Shown in pieces: positions 39,161 to 50,400 of a stretch of 64,000 bases of DNA. A program made the translations under genes and the position numbers. How positions within the stretch are numbered: position 1 is the first letter of the stretch; each line of letters starts with the position of its first letter. Under the pieces are notes generated by a model, which worked only from the letters and a program-made list of their open reading frames with translations, had not been told where the DNA came from and searched no databases. Source of the DNA: Axinella damicornis (Eukaryota > Porifera > Demospongiae > Axinellida > Axinellidae); contig OZ007509.1 of assembly GCA_963931865.1 (NCBI GenBank), positions 13,257,671-13,321,670 of the forward strand. The letters are read 5' to 3'.

Positions 39161-41029
39161 TTGCACCCACTCAGGCTCTGTCACGTTCTGGATTATCTGC
39201 ACAGGCCAACAGAACTCAACACCTCCCAGAAGGCAGTGTTTGTCTTTCTACACAGGCTCTATACCAACTGTACCTACCTCCAGGTAGGTGGAATTGGATG
39301 CATCTGTAATAGTGCCCAGTCTCTCACCACCTCCCAGCTTGCAGTGTGCACAGGGAGGACCACCTGTGCTCAGGGAGGACCACCTGTGCACAGGGAGGAC
39401 CACCTGTGCTCAGGGAGGACCACCTGTGCTCAGGGAGGACCACCTGTGCTCAGGGAGGACCACCTGTGCTCAGGGAGGACCACCTGTGCTCAGGGAGGAC
39501 CACCTGTGCTCAGGGAGGACCACCTGTGCTCAGGGAGGACCACCTGTGCTCAGTCCCTTCATATATTCCAGCATGGGGCATCCTGGGTTTCTCCAGTCCC
39601 TGTTCCTGTAGATAACAGTGTTCTTGCTAGGCTCTACCAAAGGGCACTGTTCCCTTTGGGCTTCTAATGTGTGCCCTTTGTGGTCTGGTCTAAAAGCACA
39701 ATGTGCCCTTTGCCAGCCTCTGCACATTGCATGATGACCTTTTAGTAGCCACTTGCAATACATGGGTTACTGACCAGCATGAATCTCATTATGTGCCCCT
39801 CTTAAACAAATTTCTGGTGAGAACACTGGTAGATAAATGTACAGCATAGCTCAGACCAAGAGCACATGACAATATCACTGTGATGTCGTCATGCACTCTT
39901 GCTCAAACCATGTAGCTGCACCCACATGAGCTACTCTTTGCATGGTAACGAAAGTACAAGCCTTATTCCCAGGTCTATACCTTACACAGAAATGTCCACA
40001 CTTTGTGCATCCCTGTGTACCCGCTATTGCATAACCCTAGTCACTGGTGAGACCACTATGTCGGACTAGCCTCGTTCCCAGGCTCCTCCCCCTGCACGCG
40101 CTGACGAAAAATACTGGCCAGAGAGTAGTCTCATTCTCAGACAGTGAGTGTATCGCTTCCAGTCTAGTCTTGGTCCCAGACCCAACCAACCCCAGCGCGG
40201 AGCAGAGCAACACGTGTACACACTGGATGAAAGGTCTGGGAACAAGACTGTCAGTAATCATCGTCAGTGATACAACTGGACAGGTGCTAGGATGACTCAG
40301 TTATACATGCCAAAAACAGGATGGCTGATCCAGCAGCTAGGAGATGAAAGTGAAAGTGTCTATTCCCCAGCTAATAGTTTTTCATACATACATCTACACC
40401 TAGCCACACAGACCTCTACAAAGAATAATGTCACTTTGTAACTCAATCGCAATCTATATACCTGCAGAAAACGTATCGCACGACGTTTGGGCAGTACTGC
40501 CACAAGATTGGGCAGATTCCGGGAGTGCTGAGCGAGTCCTTCCCCCCCACCAAGACCGACCATTCCTGGCACAGGACGATGCTGCTTGTCAACCTCACAA
40601 AGCCAAGGTAAGACTATAGTCTCATTCCCCGGCTTTTTGTTGCATATATACTGTGCAGAAAAAATTGCTCTGTACATAAGTATATACTGTCTTGTAGTGC
40701 TAACTTAGCCTCACTCCGCGGGCTTTGTGTGGCATGTACATATATACTGTGTTAGCCTAGCCTCACTCCAAGGTCACCCCCGCACCCTCTACTCCTGCCT
40801 TCTGTTTCCCAGTACTTGCAGCATCCCTCAAATGTGTGCGTACATTCAGAACAACAGCTATCCCCCCTATCCGAAGACCGTCTTCATCTTTGTCACGGAT
40901 GTCTTCTCCAGTGCCTGCCAGAAGAACATCAACTGGTAGGCCATTCATATTTTTGTGCACAGTTAAAGACATTGCCCCCCCCCCCCTTAGAGATTTCAAA
41001 CCCAGACCCCACTAAATGGTGCACTGAAT

Positions 41030-41060
<31 letters not shown>

Positions 41061-43586
41061 TTTTCTGTTTTGCCCCCCCCCCCCTTGTGATATTTTCTGA
41101 AATAAACTTCCAACAATGTTCTTCTTACCACACACACATACATACACTTGTACAGTCCCACATTGTGTGACCTGGCTCGTGTGTGTGCAGAGGTGTGTTG
41201 TGCGTGTGGTACCCTGGTGAACTCGGAGCTGATGGGAGCCTTCCGGGCCCTCTGCCTGCCCACGACCATGAAGTCCTGCCACACTGGTTTCACCCACCTC
41301 ACCGGCAAAACCAATGTATGCAGCCCAAACTCCTCCTTCCTCTTTCTTCCTTCAAATTTCTTGCAATTTAGAAAGAAAATACTTACGAAAATTGAAATTC
41401 AATCTTGACAGTATAGTGGAAACTGCAGCAATGAGATTACTAATCCCCTCCCAGAAAAAAAGTCTACTTGAAGTGTATTGCAGACCGAGACATTGCTCTC
41501 CTGAGAGCCAGTGACATTTTTCAGTAGTTCCTCCAGCACCACGGAATGAGATAATTATGTGCATGGTTTTGTCATCTTTTGAGCCACAATTTGTGATAAA
41601 GGTGAAGCATATCTTTGAGCATTCATTTTGGTGCCTGGTCTCTTGTCTGTGTAAGTGAAACCTGAGGTTGCAAACAAGCATTTTGAAGGACCAAGTTGGC
41701 TGTCTATTTCTCATACAAACACTCTTAATTATCATGGCGTAACTACCATTTGAGGCAGTTGCCGATATACATGTTGTATATAGCCTTCAATATGACTCAA
41801 ACTTGACCCGCTCTACATGTATGTCAGCTCGTTCCTAGTTTATTCTAGGATATTGGAACGAGACCTCATGTCCCAAGATTGCTCCAGAAAGATCTGTGCG
41901 CTTATATGTACTTCAAGAACACCTACCGTCGGCGCTCTAATTATGCATGGGCACAGAATACATAAGTGAGTTGCTTTCTCGTACCTTCACTGATGTCCCA
42001 GCCATATCGCAACTGTGTCATTATACATCACCGTTCACAGGCAATGATGTGATGAGTCCTCTTTGCCGTTCAACTGTACTGTGTGCGTTTCGAGCTAGCT
42101 GTCATGCTGCCGTTATTATCGCATTGCGCAAATTAGTCCCCGGAGTGTGACACTTTATCGGTTTGAGACATTGAATTTTGACTCAAAATTAGCATAATTA
42201 GAGCACCTACGGTACGTTGTTCAAGCTCTTGCCACCGGATCAACCCAAATTGCTTCCTATGGCTCTGCTATGTCTAACTTGTCTCCTCGATCTCAAAATC
42301 TAGTCCACCATCAAAGCAAATTGTGACATTTTACTTACTGTCATACTTATCGTGTGTCTATCATGTGTCTATCGTGTGTCTATCATGTGTTTGAATGTCT
42401 GCAGATCCTGATGGACCCTGGCATCCACTCAAACCTGGTGACTTTTGTCGCCCTGCTGGTTGCCAATGGCTGCTTCCTGCTCAGTGACATCATCTCATAC
42501 ATCATTAAGCCCATCATTCGTATCCAGCTCATGCACCCGCAAGGTAGATTTGAGAAAACTACAGTGGTAGTTTCCAGTTCACCATATTAACTCTCAGTTC
42601 CCATCCCACCCTCTCTCCTCTCTCCGACCCTTTTTCTCTCCTCTCTCCCTCCTTCCCCTCCCTTTATCCTCTCTCCCTCCTTCCCTCCCTCCCTCCCTCC
42701 TCCTACGTACCTCTCTCCTTCTCAACCTCCTCCCCTCCTTCCCTCCCTCCCTCCCTCCCTCCTTCCCTCCCTCCCTCCCTCCCTCCCTCCCTCCCTCCCT
42801 CCCTCCCTCCCTCCCTCCCTCCCTCCCTCCCTCCTTCCCTCCTCCCTCCCTCCCTCCCTCCCTCCCTCCCTCCCTCCCTCCCTCCCTCCCTCCCTCCCTC
42901 CTTCCCTCCCTCCCTCCCTCCCTCCCTCCCTCCCTCCCTCCCTCCCTCCCTCCCTCCCTCCCTCCCTCCCTCCCTCCCTCCCTCCCTCCCTCCCTCCTCA
43001 GGGACATCCCAGCACAGCACCCTCTCCCTGGAGTTTGTAAGTCTGCTGGTTCGTCACCTCCTAGTTGACGACTACATCGATGGCCACCACACCTCTGAAT
43101 TCGAACATCCAATCTCTCNNNNNNNNNNNNNNNNNNNNNNNNNNNNNNNNNNNNNNNNNNNNNNNNNNNNNNNNNNNNNNNNNNNNNNNNNNNNNNNNNN
43201 NNNNNNNNNNNNNNNNNNNNNNNNNNNNNNNNNNNNNNNNNNNNNNNNNNNNNNNNNNNNNNNNNNNNNNNNNNNNNNNNNNNNNNNNNNNNNNNNNNNN
43301 NNNNNNNNNNNNNNNNNNCATCCAATCTCTCTGCCACCCTTTGTTCGGCACTACCTACACGCCAAATGTAGAGAGCTTGACTTTACCTTTGTCATTTCTC
43401 TGCTCAAAGACCTCCTGAGCATCAGTCAACACAGGTATTCACCATGGCTTCTTTGTGTGAGAGAACGTGGTGTAGAGTGACTAATGAAGTAGCCTGTGGC
43501 CTAGGAAACCACTAAGGAGACCAACCAGTAATAATATTATGTTATGTAAGGGAGGTCACCATTTATAGGATGCAGTTATGCACAAT

Positions 43587-43619
<33 letters not shown>

Positions 43620-46600
43620 ACTCACACGCACGCACACACACACACATGCATTCACACACATACACACACCAAAATGCACCAGCACCTCTAGGGGGACTAC
43701 CATAGGGAACGTAAAATCTGGAATGCAGATCCTAGTCCAGTCAATCCCTTCTGGCAGCGAGAGTAATGAGTCAGTGCTGAATGAGGTTAGCCTTGCAGTT
43801 GACCAATCTATGTGTGACTGCAGCTGGGATACATTAGTGTTTTTTGTCCTATGTGTGAGCAATGTAGCCTCGTTCCCAGTCCCACGCCCAGCTTTCCGTC
43901 GCTACTTAGTACGGTAAAGCGGGGAGGGCCTGGTACATCTTCTCACGTGAGCATGACGCAATCGAAAAATGGCAAAATTTTCAGAACGAAGACGCTGCGT
44001 TTTGTGTGTTATTCAGCCATCTACACGTTCAACGCTCGGTGAGTATGACAGTCGCCCCCCGCTAGCTAGATACGTGTGGTATGTTACCTGGTACCTTCGC
44101 TCTTCTTGCTGTTCTGAGACCCACGTACGCCCACGCTTCCTTCCGGTCTTTCTACCCCTTTCTACCCTCGACGTCACTCACGTGAGAAGATGTACCAGGC
44201 CCTCCCCGCTTTACCGTACTAAGCAGCGACGAAAAGCTGGGCGTGGGACTGGGTACGAGGCTATGAGCAATGTAGAATACAAATTCGCTGTATTTGGCCT
44301 GGGAATGAGGTGGCCCGAGAATGAGGTGGCCCGGGAATGAGGTGGCACAGGAATGGCCTGGGAATGGATGGCCTAAGAATGGGGCTATGTCAGGAACCAC
44401 ATTATTTGAGAATGTGTTGTCATGTGTTAGGTTCGCAAGGCTCTGGAGACGCTGGCCTCTCAGGATTGGGTGAGAGAGAAGTGCATCCGTACGTCCTCAC
44501 GGTCCATGCTGCTGGACACTGAGACACTGGGCCTCATACCCTCACAGGTTAGACACTGGGGGGCACCAGCCTCACACCCTCACAGGTTAGACACTGGGGG
44601 GTACCTGCCTCACACCCTCACAGGTTAGACACTGGGGGGCACCAGCCTCACACCCTCACAGGTTAGACACTGTGGGCACCAGCCTCACACCCTCACAGGT
44701 TAGACACTGGGGGGCACCAGCCTCACACCCTCACAGGTTAGGAATACACACAACACAGATTGCCCTTCGTGTCATTTCACTGTCACTAGTTCTGATGTGT
44801 ATTGAATCATACACGTACATGGCCACATAGCAAAATGCTAAGACTGCAGAGTTTGGTAACATCTGAGGGTGAACTGGTGTGGATTGGCCGATATTCATAC
44901 CCATCTATTTGGCCCACCCACACAGGCACGCTACTTGTTGAATCTGCTGAGTCCCTACACGGCCAGTGCCTCCCTGATGGACGCACAAGACTCAGTGCCT
45001 CTGCACTCAATGGACAGCAGCTCGGCTATTGAACACATACTCAAGGTGGGAGAATGCTGTGTGCCAGTGGTGTAGTAGGAGGTTGGGCTGGTTGCATACT
45101 CAAGGTGGGGTCACTGTCAATCTAGCCGCTAGCCCCACTCCGCACATGCCAGGACCTGCTTTGTAATCTACCATGAAGTATATCACCTAACATCCTGCAC
45201 CCTGTCAGCCCCACAGCCTTCGCATCCTGCATGCAACCAGCCCCACCCTCTTACTCCAATATATCACCTCACATCCTGTATGCAACCAGCCCCACCCTCT
45301 TACTCCAATATATCACCTCACATCCTGTATGCAGCCAGCCCCACCCTCTTACTCCAATATATCACCTCACATCCTGTATGCAGCCAGCCCCACCCTCTTA
45401 CTCCAATACATCACCTCACATCCTGCATGCAGCCAGCCCCACCCTGCACTCTTACTCCAATGGATCTCTTCACATTGTGCATGCAACCAGCCCCACCCCT
45501 CACATCAATCATGCAGCCAGCTCCTACCCTTGTTTAATTGGGGCGAGCCTGAGCGAGCCCCACATAGATGTGTAAAACGGAAATCGTGTCTGTATGTCTG
45601 TATGTATCATACATATACCGTAAATAAACGATTCTGCAAATAACCAAAAGTTCCTTGCGTCATGATAATTCACACGTGCTCAGCACTCGATCGCTCATCA
45701 AGTTGCAACGTAGTTCTGAGACTCAGAGAGGCACGAATTCGTGAACCGTTTACTCCTTGGATGGCTACAACAGGGACGGAGACCACTCACGAATCTACCT
45801 CTTCAATGGATACAGCGATGCACGCTACCCGGCGCACAGCGAAAGTGCGTCTTCTGACTGATCTACCTAGCTAGCTAGCTAGCTACAGTGTAGCTAGCCT
45901 TATAAGTTCACCGATCGTGACTCACGGCTGCACAGTTGCTCACTGTGTTGAAGCCACTGACTCGTAGACCTAGCTACCTCAGTCATGGGAGCTACTGCAT
46001 AGCGAAAGAAGACAGCGAGAGTGCTTTCATCTGCTCGTGCCGCATATATACATGATCACCATGTACTGTCCATACAGTTCTTGTGCTGCAATTCTACAGC
46101 ACTGAGGTTGAGTTACATTCGAATGAGTGAAATGCATGTTGCATATGCATGCACTCACTCAGGCTCGCCCCACAATGTTATACATTCTGCTAGTATTTGT
46201 TACCCCTGAGATGTTTACTACCATGGTACGCCTCCTCAAGGGGACGTTTTTCCATCTTCTCAGTCACTCGCAACTGAACTTCACACCTTACTGCACTGGC
46301 CCACAAAACCACACCTATTTATATGGAATGCATATTGCAAGCATGCGTGTGAGGCAAGGGGGTTTACCACCATGGTACATGTAGCTAATGAGGCTCTGGA
46401 GAAAGCGGAGCCTGTTTGAATCAGCCCCCCCCCCCCCCCCAACCCCACCCCACCCCCGGGACCGATGAGTGGACCGATGGCTTAATATTCCCTCCAAGGG
46501 ATACAGCTATTATGTACATAGTTTGCATAAAGTAAAGCACATTACTTTCTAGTCATGCTCCCGGGCCATAGGAGAAACCGGCTACAAACGTGGCTAGGTA

Positions 46601-47387
46601 CATTCTGCCAGTATCCTCAAGTTGATAATCGACTGGCAGTGTAAATGACTGATCAAACATAGATAGTGCTTAACAGCACTAGTGTGGTGTTAGGTATTGA
46701 TGTACATTACAAAAAGTACCCTCAATCTCCTGCTGCTGTAGAATCTTGACCAGTGGACACTTCGGAATGCTCTCCTGCACATCAACGTTCATATCTCGCA
46801 GGCTTCCCCCCTGCAAGTGCGGTTCAACCTTCTAGACCACTTGGCATCTCAGGTGAGCCACATATTTAGATATGATGCTATTGGTTTCCATAATCATGTG
46901 ACCACTACTGGTTACTAGTGAAATCTTCTAATGATACAGTTTTATCATGTGACTGCTACTGGTTACTATAGTGAAATTATGTGATGGTATACATGTACTT
47001 TATCATGTGACTGCTACTGGTAGATCATGTGATGGCTATCATGTCACCACTACTGCAGATTTGTGGTGGTAGGCTTATCATGTGACTGCTACTGGTAGAT
47101 CATGTGACAGTAGGGTTTATTATGTGACTGCTACTGGTAGATCATGTGATGATAGGGTTTATCATGTGGTCATCATGGACCACTATTGGTTGTCAATGAG
47201 TTTACACAACTACTACTGTATTTCAGGTGATCTGTGTGTTTGAGGACTCCTGTGGGGATGAGTGGCTTGGGCAGACCATTGAGTGCTGTGTAGAAAGTGG
47301 AGATGGCGCTTATAGGTAGGTGTCTATTAATTTTGTTGTGTCTGGACAGTGATGTATGTATCAATACATCAATATATTAACATTTTA

Positions 47388-47432
<45 letters not shown>

Positions 47433-50400
47433 TGTGCATGACGGAAGTGGGATGTTGGGGGGGGCGGGACTAGACCTTCGTACTTGAACCTTGAACTCTG
47501 CGAACAATCGGCCCGGCATGGGCTGGAATCTAGAACAGCTGGGGCTACAAGCGGATGGAAGGGAGCAGCAGTCGAAGCGGACGCAATCAGGGAGCAGCAG
47601 TTGAAGCGATCACAATCGGGGAGCAGCAGCCGAAGCGGACGCAATTGGGGAGCAATTGAAGGCTTGAAGCGGACGCAAGCGGCGAGCAGCGCGTGCAATC
47701 GGAGTGCAGCAGCTGAAGCGGACGCAATCGGGGAGCAGCACCCTAGCTCTGCACAGAGAGCTGTCCGGCGCCAGATTACTCGCGCAAGTGAACGAGCGGG
47801 AAGTAGCTGAGTGAGCGAAGCTACTTGTATTATAGGAAGACTGTTTGTAATACTTTATGCTCTCATTCCTTCCCACACACTCACCCGTACATACACTTCA
47901 TGCTCTCACTGCTGCAGCCCCAGCGTGTGGCTGGTAACACCGTTGATCTCTCGCCTGCAGCAGACAGTACTGGGGCGGGTTCTCAAGAGTGCTGGCAACG
48001 TTCTCGGCCAGGGGCAGTGGTGGAACCCAGAGAAGTCCCAAGAGAAGAGAAGGGCCACCAGAGCCACCAGGTAGGAGACTGAGTGTGTAACTTTGCTAGT
48101 CAATCCTCTCCAATAACTATTCTGACCCCACAACTTTCATTCTGCAACTTTGGAGCCGGTAGGCTGGACTATTTGTCATGAATATTGACAGCTACCATGT
48201 GCAGATAATCCACTTAAAAACAACTCCTTCCAAACTTAATGGAATCAGTCTGGTTCATCCCACATCCTGAGGTAGATTGTGTAAACCAGTTTCCAATCCA
48301 TATCCAGATTAAATGTATCTGGTTTTGGATCCTGAACCGGTTTAAAGCCTGGTGTAAACACCTCATTCTCTAAAGCAGGTTAGTCATCCTTGCAGTGACT
48401 AAGATGCATGCGCCTTACTCCCACTGACCCCAACATAGTTACCATTCCATCCTCTAGAGTCGTACATATCTTCAAAGTGATCATAGCGAGAGCATAACTA
48501 TGCAGGAGAGAGAGCATAGAAACTGTGCAATACAACTGACGGAAAGTGGAGCATAACTCCCAACTCATGTGGCAGCATTCACTGAAGAAGTTTAGATGGC
48601 TTTTGATTAGTTTTTAAAAAAATTAAGTCATTGCTACATGTCTCAACTTGTCCCTCCACCTCCTCCTCCCTCCTCCCTCCCCCCCCCCTCCCCCCCCCCC
48701 CCCCCCCCCCCCCCCCCCTTGCAGTGGTGTGGCTGCTCCGAAGACAGGCCTCCAGTGGCAGCAGCCCTTCCTGGAGCTAGTGCTGGCATGTATGCACGCA
48801 CAGTCCACTACCCATGAAGAACTACTGGGACCTCTCAAGACACAGATATCCACCTTCCTGGCAGCTTTCGAAAAGGTACGGAGGTACCGAGAAATACATC
48901 AAGTTGTGCTTTGGTTGGATAGAGGTAGTCTATACTGCAAGATGTTATTGGGGTGAATGAGCCCCACATAGACGAGTTTGCTGTAAATTTTCCCTGTCGT
49001 ACGTCATGCTGCGAATCACTTCCTGCTTGTATTTTGCATGTTCTTGCATCATGCATTAATTCAAACCACAAACGACTCGCCATTGCAATGTACGTTACAT
49101 GTAACGACATTGACTTGGAGGAGCTGGAGACTGTAAGGATGGAGACTACAGTGCGCAGTGGGGGGCTAGAGTGTGTCATGAAGACAGGGAGAGTGCTTCA
49201 AGCCTTCTCTTGTCCTGCATGCAGAGCACATCATGGTGTGCAGCATGCATATGCAGGGCTCACGATAACGTCCGGTCATCGGACAATTTCCGGGTAGTTA
49301 TGCCACGTGACCGATCAATGTCGAGCACATGCGGAAAAAATGTCCATGGGAAGAAAGCGTGTTAGTTCAGACGGAGGAGGTCCTCCACCAAAGCGTGGGG
49401 TGATGGCGAGAACGGTTGATAAGTGGATCGTCGAGAATGATAAAGCCCTAAATACAGCTACTTGGCTGAAATATGACAAGGCAGATCGGGAATATGTGGC
49501 TACACTGAAGTGCTCCGTATGCATCGAGTTCCAAGACAAGTTACGCGGTATGCGCAACTACAACCCTGCGTTTATCCAGGAAGAGTACAAAGTTGTGTGG
49601 TGGAAGCTATTCAATACATTTGATGCCAAGAAGTGGAGCAACATTCTGTCGTTGGTAGAGCTACTCTTCTGTCTCCCCATGGCCAATGGTCGTGTAGAGA
49701 GGACATTTTCTCAGCTAAAGATTATCAAGACAGAGAGGCGCACATGTCTTGGGATAGACAGGCTAGACTCTCTGCTAAGGATTACTACAGATGCACCTCC
49801 ACTCTCGAAATGGGATGCTAGTGGTGCTGTGCAGCGTTGGTGGGGAGATAAGACGCGTCGAAGAGTAAAGGACTCACGAGCACCCCCGAAACAGAAGGAG
49901 AATGCTCCTGAGGATGACTCGGACAGTGACCATCCATATATGCTAACATTGGAGGACTGGGAATCATGGATAGCTTCATAGCTATGATGAGATTGTACGT
50001 CATGCCATCCCTCATTGCATATTGTTACATTATTTTATCATTAAGCTTTCCAGAGCAAAATCTGTAATGGGTAGAGAAAACGTACATGTCAGATCATTAT
50101 TGATAAATGTCCGGCCAAGTTTAGCTATGGTCTGACATTGTGTCAGAACAACTTCTGTGTGTTATCGTGAGCCCTGCATATGTAGCTACAGTGTGATGTA
50201 CCTGTTAAACTGCTTCAGCTATTGCCAGAGGATGGGAACCTGGCTGGCCTGCGCTTGGTAATTACCACTCAGTGATGCGACAGATCTGCTGGGGGCTGGA
50301 CATTTTAATTGGATATAGTGAACTGAAGCATGTCATGCGGGGGTATGGGAGCATGGTGCATACAATGCTGTATGCAGCCCTTAAGCCAATGTACTACCAC

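Noticed and set aside
42594..43337. Gly/Arg/Glu-rich minus-strand frame across the CT satellite and gap
   Set aside because: Produced by the (CCCT)n repeat and by N bases.
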